Positions 25,701 to 33,123 of a stretch of 35,069 bases of DNA are shown here, piece after piece. This DNA comes from a virus, in the IMG/VR virus record IMGVR_UViG_3300049810_002303, positions 1 through 35,069 of that record; one strand, 5' to 3'. The notes beneath the pieces were generated by a model. It made no database searches and was not told the DNA's origin. It saw only the letters and a list, made by a program, of their open reading frames with translations. The number at the start of each line of letters is the position of its first letter. The stretch's first letter is position 1. Position numbers and translations under genes: made by a program.

Positions 25701-28700
25701 GAGAGTAGACTTGATAATGTTGAATATTATACTTCATTAAGTTTACTTGAAACAGATACGAACAATATGCTCGTTCTGGATAGTGGTGGAAACAACAGAT
25801 TTAAGAATGGATTCTTAGTTGATAATTTTAAATCTAGAAATTTTGCCGACACTAACAATGTTGACTTTAAGATGTCATTGGATATCGATGAATCTCTTAT
25901 TAGACCATATCCTTATGTAAATAATGTTGGTTTAAAGTTTGATGCTCCCGATGTAAGTATAGCTGTAGTTGGTAGTTCTATTCTTCAAAAGACTGGAGAT
26001 TACTTAACTTTACCTTACACTCAAGTTGAATTGCAATCAAATCCTTATGCAAGTAGGGTTGTAAATTTAAATCCATTTAATACTACGACATGGATTGGTG
26101 ATTTCCAAATAAATCCATCTAGAGATGTTTGGTATGATACTAGGAGAACTGCTCCTGAAAATGTACCAGAGATTGATTTATCTGGTCCTATCAAGTTCTT
26201 GTATGATCAAAGTGGTGCCGATGGCAACCAGTGGGGATCTTGGAATAGAACTGGATCAAGTCGAACAGGTGGTGGTACAAACATTTTTCAACAGAGAGAT
26301 GGAGTAAATAATGAATTTAGTACTACGACACAGAATATAGAAGTTGGTGATAGAATTGATTCAGTCGAATCACTAAGATTTGCCAGATCTATTGTTATTG
26401 ATGCGTTCGCTAATAGATTAAAACCAAATACTGAGATGTATTTCTTCATTGATGGTGAAGATTCAAACAATGTTATTTTCCCTAGATTGTTATCCAACGT
26501 AACTAGAACTGTTAATAGTACTGCTTTTGTTGTAGGTGAAAAAGTAACTATTACTCCAACTCTACCCCAAGTTGGCGTTTCTCCAAGGAACCTAGAAGCA
26601 ACTGTTGTTTCACCATCTGATTACGACTCCACATTAGGATCATCTTATAGTGCATCAACTACAGTTTTAGCAATTAAAGATGTAACAGTTAATGATGGAT
26701 CTTTGATTAATCCAACTAATCCTGGTGACAGCATTACATTTGAAGGTCAGACAACTGGTGCAATTGCAGAAGTAAAACTATCTAATCCTAGACTGACAAC
26801 AAATTCTTCTGGTGAAATTCATTCATTTATTATTGTTCCTCCAGGTACAATTGAAACTGGTCAATCCAGATTTGTATTAACTGATCAAAAAGATAACACA
26901 ACAATTGCTGGTGTATCTGATACCAATGCAGTTGCTAACTATGATTCCGATGGAACTTTACTTGAATTGACAAGTTTAAGTATTGATTTCCAAATTCCCG
27001 AAATCACTTCTACCCCAATTTCAGAAACTAGAACTAGATTCATTCCTGATCCACCACCACCACCGCCACGTCGTGGTGATCCACTTGCCCAATCTTTCTT
27101 TATTAATAAAGAAGGTGGTGTATTCTTGTCTTCTATCGATGTTTTCTTCCAGTCTAAGGATAATACCGCTCCTGTAAATATCGATATCAGAACTATTAAA
27201 AATGGTTTCCCAACTGAAGAAATTGTTCCTCTAAGTAAAGTAACTTTAGAAGCTTCTCAGATCAACGTTTCTTCAACTGCTTCAACTGCAACTAGATTTA
27301 CATTTGAAACTCCAGTATACCTTTCTGAAGGTAATGATTATTGTTTTGTTCTTAGAACTAGATCTTTGAACTATAAAGTTTGGGTGTCCAGACTAAATGA
27401 AAATGATGTTACTACAAATCAAGTTATTAACAAACAACCAGCTGTTGGTAGTTTGTTTAAGTCGCAAAATATGAGTATCTGGACTCCAGATCAATTTGAA
27501 GATATTAAATTCACAATTAATAGATGTAAATTTAGTATTAACAGTAATGCAACTGCTAATATTGGAAATAACATTATTCCAGAAGTAAAGTTACCAGCAA
27601 ATTCTTTATACTTTACCGACAATGTTGCATCGGTAACTGTATTGCATCCAAATCATTGTATGCATACTTTGCAAAACTATGTTGATATTTCTGGTGTGGT
27701 ATCTGATATCCCACCAGTAAAATTACAAACAAATATTACAAATCAACAGTTCACTGTTGATACTGTTATCACACTTTCTGATGCTACATTTGCACCATCA
27801 CAGATTAATAACGCTGCAGTTAGTGCATCAAATCTTGGATTGATTCGTATTGGTAGTGAAATTATCGGCTACAAATCAATTTCTGGAAATACATTAACTA
27901 TTCCTGCAGGTGGTAGAGGATTATCTAATACTACAATTGTTGCCCATAATACAAACAATACGGTTGAATTCTATTCACTTAATGGTATTCCATTAACCGA
28001 AATCAATAACAGACATCAGTTGTCTGATGTTATTGATATGGATAGATATAAAATTAATACAACTGCTAAAGCAAATGAAACCATTCAATCTGGTGGTAAA
28101 AATATTAACGCTTCTAGAAACTTGCAGTTTGAAAGTATTACACCACAATTTAATCAATTGGTATTGCCAGGAACTAATCTTTCTGTAACTATGGACGCTG
28201 TTGCTGGTGCATCTGTTTCTGAGAAAACATTGGGTACATTTAGTAAAACTCCAACAGTTTCTTTAGAAAACTTAAAGGTAAATGAATTAGATTCTTCTAG
28301 AGTCATTATTTCTAAACCAAATCAAGATAACTATGGTAGTGCTCAAAGTTTTGCTTTGAACACAACTATGACATCTCTATTCGATAACGTAAGTCCGTTA
28401 CTACAAATTTCTGGTTCTTCCGTTATTACTGCAATGAATAGAATTAACAAGATATCTAATCTTGATGGAACATTGAATCTTACCAGTGAATTAGAACCAT
28501 CTGGTTCTTTACATGATGCTGTTTATATTACAAAAAAAGTTAATCTTGAAACATCTGCAACTTCTGTTAGGGTTATGTTTGATGCTATCAGAAGACAAGG
28601 TTCTGATATCAAAGTCTTTGTTAGAACAAAAAGTGATGATGAAATTGACGCATTTAATCTTATTGAATATGTAGAAGTTCCAGTTTCTTCTAATGGTTAT

Positions 28701-28859
28701 CCAATTTCTACAGATGATCAAGGGTTTAAGGCTTTTGATTATGAAATTACTGGACTTGAAAAATTCAAAGAATTTGCGGTCAAAATAGTAATGATTTCTG
28801 ACAATCAAAGCAGTGCGCCTAAAATTAGAAACTTTAGATCACTTGCACTTGCAGTATGA
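22731..28859 (+). CDS. DUF4815 virion structural protein, gp9/gp10-position (2042 aa)
   Basis: The N-terminus is a clear DUF4815 signature: YFDDFDSSKNYQKILFKPGR (11-30), then PVQARELTQLQTQLQNQIEN (31-50) and FKDGSVVIPGQ. This family is widespread in tailed phages as a baseplate or tail-fibre-anchoring protein. Its place right after gp8 equals T4 genes 9-12, so it probably replaces gp9/gp10 in joining fibres to the wedge; that is inference. A run of seven prolines near residue 1441 precedes RRGDPLAQSFF, a recurrent phage domain start, followed by a beta domain (FINKEGGVFLSSIDVFFQSK). The last ~115 residues (from about LHDAVYITKKVNLETS) form a separate C-terminal domain. A perfect 25-base palindrome lies at 22773-22797 near the start of the coding region. 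Confidence 0.8.
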   Translation: MQKTNLKLAPYFDDFDSSKNYQKILFKPGRPVQARELTQLQTQLQNQIENFANHTFKDGSVVIPGQVGYDLEYHAVLVQNLVNGIEVESYREALVGTTLRGQNSEVEAIVVNTVSVETSEKNALTLYVKYTKSGINSDGSQQTRFANNETLINTDTVGAVAVTYLQNATEYTGSVAYITNGIYYIRGYFVEVLDQTLILDQYSNKPVYKVGLSIAESKVSTDDDSTLFDNANGSTNFAAPGADRLKITATLSKELTSFSDNADFIELLRLSSGELEEIVDRSFYSELEKNLARRTFDESGNYTTRDFSIRVKEALNNGANGGVYNPNEVLEDGRTILSRDPIATDPENSINGDNFYTIEIGPGKAYVRGFEVSTISKKYVLVEKPRSSFEVNNKATNINFGQYLTTTATTGSVTAGEILSLRNSSNNNIGQARAISLTSGKLYLQDLSTYNSITVANNSTGLVEGDFIFNSRGTRAVVNGVTVSGSNSIIQVRQVSGKFTQGDVFSNSKDSVTYTISSLTVYTIANIDNIVNNGASFTATINGSVGLQSANKKFFVSSANLPTKSISDFSYTKLEKISKGVVGGEVSISVPNNFTPLPSGYLITSSTGTHTATASINGQTLVLSGISGSPTTVDIYYKLRVNNTSIKEKTLKTYNFLSAKNAKGPSFGVYGNRFDDKEINLKFPDVFKVHAIHEAVVSGVADVDMFDRVLMNSTTGLVVGDILKQNNILARVINIDGVTVYVKFLQEEKFVEGTNLTTQIVVYTNPDLVGRFLTEVVYGSYVDITENFALSKNDTEDVYRISKLTRLGNRPTPRNKITVVFDYFEHGQTNNDFFSVASYDTVNDINYGDIPYNFDGSPYTDVFDFRTTASTSLSTGTGVAIAPYVCSNAISAFDIFGTTKSTQVFPYPSEFISYDYNYYANRIDRVYLDKSGKFVISIGAESANPSAPEDLSNSLRLATLSVPAYLRDVKTVKIQTEDNKRYTMKDIGGLESRLDNVEYYTSLSLLETDTNNMLVLDSGGNNRFKNGFLVDNFKSRNFADTNNVDFKMSLDIDESLIRPYPYVNNVGLKFDAPDVSIAVVGSSILQKTGDYLTLPYTQVELQSNPYASRVVNLNPFNTTTWIGDFQINPSRDVWYDTRRTAPENVPEIDLSGPIKFLYDQSGADGNQWGSWNRTGSSRTGGGTNIFQQRDGVNNEFSTTTQNIEVGDRIDSVESLRFARSIVIDAFANRLKPNTEMYFFIDGEDSNNVIFPRLLSNVTRTVNSTAFVVGEKVTITPTLPQVGVSPRNLEATVVSPSDYDSTLGSSYSASTTVLAIKDVTVNDGSLINPTNPGDSITFEGQTTGAIAEVKLSNPRLTTNSSGEIHSFIIVPPGTIETGQSRFVLTDQKDNTTIAGVSDTNAVANYDSDGTLLELTSLSIDFQIPEITSTPISETRTRFIPDPPPPPPRRGDPLAQSFFINKEGGVFLSSIDVFFQSKDNTAPVNIDIRTIKNGFPTEEIVPLSKVTLEASQINVSSTASTATRFTFETPVYLSEGNDYCFVLRTRSLNYKVWVSRLNENDVTTNQVINKQPAVGSLFKSQNMSIWTPDQFEDIKFTINRCKFSINSNATANIGNNIIPEVKLPANSLYFTDNVASVTVLHPNHCMHTLQNYVDISGVVSDIPPVKLQTNITNQQFTVDTVITLSDATFAPSQINNAAVSASNLGLIRIGSEIIGYKSISGNTLTIPAGGRGLSNTTIVAHNTNNTVEFYSLNGIPLTEINNRHQLSDVIDMDRYKINTTAKANETIQSGGKNINASRNLQFESITPQFNQLVLPGTNLSVTMDAVAGASVSEKTLGTFSKTPTVSLENLKVNELDSSRVIISKPNQDNYGSAQSFALNTTMTSLFDNVSPLLQISGSSVITAMNRINKISNLDGTLNLTSELEPSGSLHDAVYITKKVNLETSATSVRVMFDAIRRQGSDIKVFVRTKSDDEIDAFNLIEYVEVPVSSNGYPISTDDQGFKAFDYEITGLEKFKEFAVKIVMISDNQSSAPKIRNFRSLALAV

Positions 28860-29065
28860 CAAATATTCATGTGAATGGACACCCAGATTTATCGAGAGAT
28901 AAAACATCTGGGGGTATTGTAAATACCAATGTCCATAGTTATGAACAATATATGGAAGCATATAAAAATCGAATTCAAAAAGAAGATAGACTCGATAAAA
29001 TCGAGCAAGAAATTGGCGAACTCAAAGATTTACTCAAACAAGTAGTTAACCATATAAATACTTGA
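28856..29065 (+). CDS. Small protein with C-terminal coiled coil (69 aa)
   Basis: The ATG overlaps the preceding TGA (ATGA), so translation is coupled to the DUF4815 gene. The first half is polar (MTNIHVNGHPDLSRDKTSGG); the second half, about residues 40-66, is a heptad-like helix (KEDRLDKIEQEIGELKDLLK), predicted to be a coiled coil. Proteins with 'HPDL.RD...G.I.N....Y..Y' recur after this large gene in cyanomyoviruses, as far as I recall, with unknown role; a small fibre or structural accessory is plausible. A late promoter lies inside its last codons. Confidence 0.7.
   Translation: MTNIHVNGHPDLSRDKTSGGIVNTNVHSYEQYMEAYKNRIQKEDRLDKIEQEIGELKDLLKQVVNHINT
29053..29060 (+). promoter_or_regulatory. 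T4-type late promoter (upstream of two)
   Basis: Exact TATAAATA inside the last codons of the 69-aa gene, 57 bases ahead of the ATG at 29110. It is the first of two in tandem; a small GAGAG(ACAAA)CTCTC hairpin (29064-29078) lies between them. Confidence 0.65.
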
Positions 29066-29080
29066 GAGACAAACTCTCTG

Positions 29081-29088
29081 TATAAATA
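29081..29088 (+). promoter_or_regulatory. T4-type late promoter (downstream of two)
   Basis: Exact TATAAATA 21 bases ahead of the ATG at 29110, a distance fitting a short leader. It is followed by AGGTAAGTGG, whose AGG could help ribosome binding. The tandem pair suggests strong late expression of the fibre-type genes. Confidence 0.75.
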
Positions 29089-29109
29089 AAGGTAAGTGGT
29101 AAAACCTCA

Positions 29110-29442
29110 ATGGCAGCAGTACATAACTTATACATAGACCAAGGCTCGGACTTTACTGTTCAAGTCGGCGTCTATGATGACAGCAATGCTGCTTGGGATT
29201 TGACCGGCTATAGTGCCGAAGCAAAACTCAAGAAATCATTTTCTAGTTCTACATCGACTAGTTTTGTTGCAACAGTTTCTAGCACTGAAGCTGGAACTGT
29301 GGTACTTACACTACTTGCGTCTGCAACATCAACGTTAGAAGCCGGAAGGTATCTGTACGATGTTGTTGTAACCTCCGCAGGAGGAACTAAAACGAGAGTG
29401 ATCGAGGGCGTCGTTACTGTTAATCCAGGAGTAACAACATGA
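29110..29442 (+). CDS. Small beta-sandwich virion protein, BppU-N-like (110 aa)
   Basis: The product begins MAAVHNLYIDQGSDFTVQVG and reads as a single Ig- or BppU-N-like beta-sandwich: 'dqGsdftv...v.D....W.lTGYsa.a.lkks', a central GTVVLTLLASATSTLEAGRY, and a final strand pair ending TRVIEGVVTVNP. In lactococcal and other phages this fold anchors receptor-binding proteins to the baseplate. Here it opens a late operon with two fibre-type genes, so a fibre-linker role is a fair inference. Its TGA overlaps the next ATG (ATGA). Confidence 0.7.
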   Translation: MAAVHNLYIDQGSDFTVQVGVYDDSNAAWDLTGYSAEAKLKKSFSSSTSTSFVATVSSTEAGTVVLTLLASATSTLEAGRYLYDVVVTSAGGTKTRVIEGVVTVNPGVTT

Positions 29443-29651
29443 ATACGAAGGTCACCGTTTCAAATATACCAAAAGTGATTACTGTTGCCGCCTCTGGTGG
29501 TTCTTCAGGCAGACTATCATCTCTGACAGATGTAAACCTACAAAGTGCTGGAGATGGTGCTGTATTGCAGTATGATCTTGCAACTCAAACATGGGTAGCG
29601 AGAAATATTCTTGAAAATGACGGTCTTACGATCAACGCAGGATTCTATTAA
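29439..29651 (+). CDS. Small fibre-type protein (70 aa)
   Basis: The start overlaps the previous stop (ATGA). It contains LSSLTDVNLQSAGDGAVLQY followed by DLATQTWVARN, a 'LsdLtDV.l....dG.vL.Yd..t..Wv' repeat common in trimeric phage fibres and collar proteins, here present once. The rest is Ser/Gly-rich. It may be a fibre tip, chaperone or connector for the 806-aa protein downstream; this is inferred from order only. Confidence 0.65.
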   Translation: MNTKVTVSNIPKVITVAASGGSSGRLSSLTDVNLQSAGDGAVLQYDLATQTWVARNILENDGLTINAGFY

Positions 29652-29673
29652 TTCTTTCTACTAGGATACAACA

Positions 29674-32094
29674 ATGAGTACGTTTTTAAAGTTAAAGAGG
29701 TCTAGTACTTCTCCAACATCAACACCAGGTAATCTACGAAACGGTGAACCCGCATACAGTTATGGTGCTGGTACATATCCTGATAAGGTGCAGGCCGGTG
29801 GTGGTTCTTCAGTCAATGCAGGTGGTAAACTATTCGTCGGTCAGGGCACCGAGGATGGAAGCGGTCATGCTGCAAATATCGATGTAATCGGTGGTAAGTA
29901 TTTTACCGACATGTTGGATCATCAACATGGTACTTTGACTGCAAACTCTGCCTTGGTCATTGACCAAGATTCAAAAATTGACATTTTTAATGTTGATAAT
30001 CTTAGATTTGATTCAAACACCATTTCTTCGACTAACTCGAATGGTGACATCATCCTAGATCCTGCTGGGTCTGGTGAAATTAATATTGTTGATGATACAT
30101 TTCTCTCGTTTGGTTCGGACAAAGACGCAAAGATCGAGTATGACGAGAATTCATCTGACCAAGTTCAAGTAACTGGTGCTGATTGGACATATAACAATGT
30201 TAATGTTACTATCACTGGTAACTTAGTAACAACAGGAACTAGTTCAACCAGTATTCCTGATGATACTGCAGATGCCTTTGAGGTTAAAGAAGGTAGTAAT
30301 CAATATATCGCAATTGATACCACCAATGGTTCTGAACTAATCACATTTGGAAGTGGTAACGTTGACTTCGATAACGATGTCAATATTGATGGTGGTGATC
30401 TGACCACCAATCAAGCATCATTTAACCTGTTAAACACCACCGCAACCACAATCAATGCGTTTGGTGCTGCTACTGCAATTAATATTGGTGCATCTGGTGC
30501 TAACACCACCACTCTTGGATCGGGAACCTTAGTTGGTACGGAAACTACTCAAAACGTATTCAATGCAACTGCTACTACAGTAAATGCATTCGGTGCTGGT
30601 AGTGATATTAACATTGGTGCTTCTGGTGCTGGTGCAACTACTTTCGGCAATAACACTGTTGATGGTACTGAAACTACACAAAACGTTTTCAATACTACCG
30701 CCACTACAGTCAATGCCTTTGGTGCTGCAACTGGATTGAATGTGGGTGCAAACTCTGGTACGATGACAATCGGTAATCCGACTGTTGTTGGTACACAGAC
30801 AACTCAAAATCTGTACAACACAACTGCAACTAGTGTAAACGCTTTCGGCGCTGCTACTGCAATTGATATCGGTGCCGCATCAGGTACTACAAGTATTAAT
30901 AATAACCTTGATATTGATCTTGATTTGAATGTTGATGGTGGAGACATCACAACCAACCAGACATCTTTCAACCTCTTAAATACTACAGCAACTACAGTTA
31001 ATGCATTTGGTGCAGCAACTACAATTAACATGGGTACTGCAAGTACCATGTTGGATCTGGGTCACATCCGTATTCAAGGTAATGAGATTTCCACAGATAA
31101 CCTGAATGCACAGGATCTGGTTCTTGATCCATTCCCCGATGCAGGTGATGCAGGTGGTAATGTTATCATCCGTGGTAACTTACAAGTTGCTGGTACTACT
31201 ACAACTGTTAACTCGACTGAAATGTCGGTTAATGATCCAGTATTTACGATTGGTGATACTGTTTCCGAAAAGACTGTAATGAGTGCAGCATCTTCGGGTG
31301 CTACTGATCTTGTTATCGACAATCCTTCTTCTATCGTAGAAGGTGCATCTATTACTGGAACTTCGATTCCAAACTCTACAACAATTTCCAACGTTAGAAT
31401 TTCTTTCAACGTTTCCCAGAACTTCGGTTCTGCTCCTTCTTCTGGTGCAACTCTATACTTCTATAATGGAGAGAGTTTCGCTGAGGTCGGTACTTTCGTT
31501 TCTCAAACGGCAAGTGAAGTAACATTAGATCTTGCTTCTAATATCTCCACTCGTGGTGATGACTTCTACAATGGTAACTCACTCTCTAGTGTTGGTACTG
31601 GTACTCCGGCTAGTGCTCAACTCGCATCGATTACTAAAGTAAATACTAAGGTATTCAATACTACTACCATTACAGTTTCCAATGCGATCTCCGCTGGAAT
31701 TGATGCAGAAGCGAAACTGACTATCAGTCAAGCATCTGACGATAACATGGATCGTGGTATTCAGTTTAAGTATCTGGATGGATCATCTTCCAAACTAGGT
31801 TTCTTCGGTTATGACGAAACCACAACAACAGAAGGTGAGAAGTATTTCAGTTACATTCCAGATTCAACAAATAATGCAAATGTATTTGCTGGAACTAGAG
31901 GTGCTGCATGGTTCAAGACTGTCAAACTTGATGATGGTATCTTGAATGGTGTTGCATTCTTCGATCAATACAAGAGATTGACAAGAACTGTTGCTGCAGG
32001 TTCTGCTGACCAAGACACATCCTACCAGCTCTTAACTGTAACTAGTTCGGGTGTTCCAGTTTGGTCAACTACTCTTGATGGTGGCACATACTAA
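29674..32094 (+). CDS. Tail-fibre-like structural protein with tandem repeats (806 aa)
   Basis: The N-terminus (MSTFLKLKRSSTSPTSTPGN, NGEPAYSYG, GGKLFVGQG, GGKYFTDML) matches a cyanophage fibre-type start that I recognise. Residues about 250-455 hold five repeats of NTTATTVNAFGAATxINIGA type. Further on, NVIIRGNLQVAGTTTTVNST and VNDPVFTIGD form a motif common in phage fibre and neck-appendage proteins, and residues about 540-582 carry a 'vegasitGtsIPnsTtIsnv' module shared with other proteins here. Location between the DUF4815 protein and gp13 matches T4 genes 11-12-wac. Whether it is a receptor-binding fibre or a whisker-type collar fibre cannot be told from sequence. No enzymatic motif is visible. 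Confidence 0.75.
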   Translation: MSTFLKLKRSSTSPTSTPGNLRNGEPAYSYGAGTYPDKVQAGGGSSVNAGGKLFVGQGTEDGSGHAANIDVIGGKYFTDMLDHQHGTLTANSALVIDQDSKIDIFNVDNLRFDSNTISSTNSNGDIILDPAGSGEINIVDDTFLSFGSDKDAKIEYDENSSDQVQVTGADWTYNNVNVTITGNLVTTGTSSTSIPDDTADAFEVKEGSNQYIAIDTTNGSELITFGSGNVDFDNDVNIDGGDLTTNQASFNLLNTTATTINAFGAATAINIGASGANTTTLGSGTLVGTETTQNVFNATATTVNAFGAGSDINIGASGAGATTFGNNTVDGTETTQNVFNTTATTVNAFGAATGLNVGANSGTMTIGNPTVVGTQTTQNLYNTTATSVNAFGAATAIDIGAASGTTSINNNLDIDLDLNVDGGDITTNQTSFNLLNTTATTVNAFGAATTINMGTASTMLDLGHIRIQGNEISTDNLNAQDLVLDPFPDAGDAGGNVIIRGNLQVAGTTTTVNSTEMSVNDPVFTIGDTVSEKTVMSAASSGATDLVIDNPSSIVEGASITGTSIPNSTTISNVRISFNVSQNFGSAPSSGATLYFYNGESFAEVGTFVSQTASEVTLDLASNISTRGDDFYNGNSLSSVGTGTPASAQLASITKVNTKVFNTTTITVSNAISAGIDAEAKLTISQASDDNMDRGIQFKYLDGSSSKLGFFGYDETTTTEGEKYFSYIPDSTNNANVFAGTRGAAWFKTVKLDDGILNGVAFFDQYKRLTRTVAAGSADQDTSYQLLTVTSSGVPVWSTTLDGGTY
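30427..31040 (+). repeat. Five tandem repeats in the fibre protein
   Basis: Equivalent codons lie at 30427, 30556, 30685, 30811 and 30973, giving spacings of 129, 129, 126 and 162 bases (43, 43, 42 and 54 residues). The core is 'xNTTATTVNAFGAATxINIG'. The first and last copies share the extra lead-in DGGDLTTNQASFN / DGGDITTNQTSFN, suggesting that a block including this lead-in was duplicated around the central copies. Confidence 0.8.
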
Positions 32095-32109
32095 TATAAT
32101 ATAAACATT

Positions 32110-32283
32110 ATGAACACTGATGAAGCAAATGCACTCATGCAAGTCATGAGTACTAAAATTAACCAATTGACGCAACAAAATCTGATGTTTGAGTCTAAAA
32201 TCATTTATTTAAATAAACTCTTATCAGATTTACAATCCAATCCTGAAACATCTAAAGAAGATTCTTACACAACGGAAGAATAA
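32110..32283 (+). CDS. Very small helical protein before gp13 (57 aa)
   Basis: ATG 32110 opens a 57-residue frame ending TAA 32281-32283, whose last base is the first base of the gp13 ATG. The product, MNTDEANALMQVMSTKINQL then TQQNLMFESKIIYLNKLLSD, is rich in Leu, Gln and Lys with heptad-like spacing, so a helical coiled-coil protein is likely. A TATAAACA late-promoter variant lies just upstream (32100-32107). Comparable short helical proteins precede gp13 in some cyanophages to my memory; no role is known. The tight overlap with gp13 argues for a real gene. Confidence 0.65.
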   Translation: MNTDEANALMQVMSTKINQLTQQNLMFESKIIYLNKLLSDLQSNPETSKEDSYTTEE

Positions 32284-33122
32284 TGGCAAAACCAAGTAGT
32301 AGATCCACATTAAAAGAATACTGCTTGAGGCAGCTAGGTAAACCTGTCATTGAGATCAATGTTGATGAAGATCAAGTTGAAGATCTCATTGATGATACCC
32401 TTCAGTTGTTTAGTGAAAGGACTTATAATGGCGCAGAAAGAATGTACCTTAAGTACAAACTAACTGCTGATGATGTTACTAATGGTGGTAAAGGAGGATC
32501 TGGAAGAAACTTTACCACTACATCAACAGATACAAATGCTGGTGCTAATGGTTCATCAAGAACTCTTAATTTTGAAGAAGGTAGAGGATTTTTAACTCTA
32601 CCCGATCATGTTCTTGGAGTTGAAGGGATTAAAAAAATCTCTAATTCCATGGTCAATAATATGTTTGGTTTTAGATATCAATTCTTCTTGAATGATTTCT
32701 ACAACTTCTATGCATATGACATTCTTAACATGGAAATGACTATGCAATATCTGGAAACATTAGATTTCTTAATTGAAGGTAATAAAGATATTAGGTATAA
32801 TAAAGTACACAATAGATTATATTTAGATATTGATTGGGATCTTGCTGCAGTAGATGATTACGTTATTATTGATTGTTATAGAGCATTAGATCCTACTGAA
32901 TTTACTAAAGTTTATAACGAAATTTTTGTTAAAAAATATCTCACATCTCTTATCAAGAAACAATGGGGTATGAATTTAATTAAATTCCAGGGAATTAAAA
33001 TGCCTGGAGGTGTAGAATTTAATGGTAGACAAATTTATGATGACGCCATTAGTGAACTACAGGCCATCGAGGATAAGATGTCCACTACATATGAATTACC
33101 ACCTTTAGACTTTGTAGGATGA
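32283..33122 (+). CDS. 13: Neck protein gp13 (279 aa)
   Basis: Gp13 is a head-completion and neck protein; with gp14 it forms the connector to which the tail attaches. The N-terminus STLKEYCLRQLGKPVIEINV (8-27) followed by DEDQVEDLIDDTLQLFSERTYNGAE matches the T4 gp13 pattern 'tLKeYclRqLGaPv..iNv...q.ddriddai..f.e..ydg.e'. T4 gp13 is 309 aa. A Gly/Thr/Ser-rich loop (NGGKGGSGRNFTTTSTDTNA, about 74-93) is inserted after the first domain. The remainder (FLNDFYNFYAYDILNMEMTM, VHNRLYLDIDWD) is typical for the cyanophage family. It overlaps the small gene before it and lies one base from gp14. Confidence 0.93.
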   Translation: MAKPSSRSTLKEYCLRQLGKPVIEINVDEDQVEDLIDDTLQLFSERTYNGAERMYLKYKLTADDVTNGGKGGSGRNFTTTSTDTNAGANGSSRTLNFEEGRGFLTLPDHVLGVEGIKKISNSMVNNMFGFRYQFFLNDFYNFYAYDILNMEMTMQYLETLDFLIEGNKDIRYNKVHNRLYLDIDWDLAAVDDYVIIDCYRALDPTEFTKVYNEIFVKKYLTSLIKKQWGMNLIKFQGIKMPGGVEFNGRQIYDDAISELQAIEDKMSTTYELPPLDFVG

Positions 33123-33123
33123 T

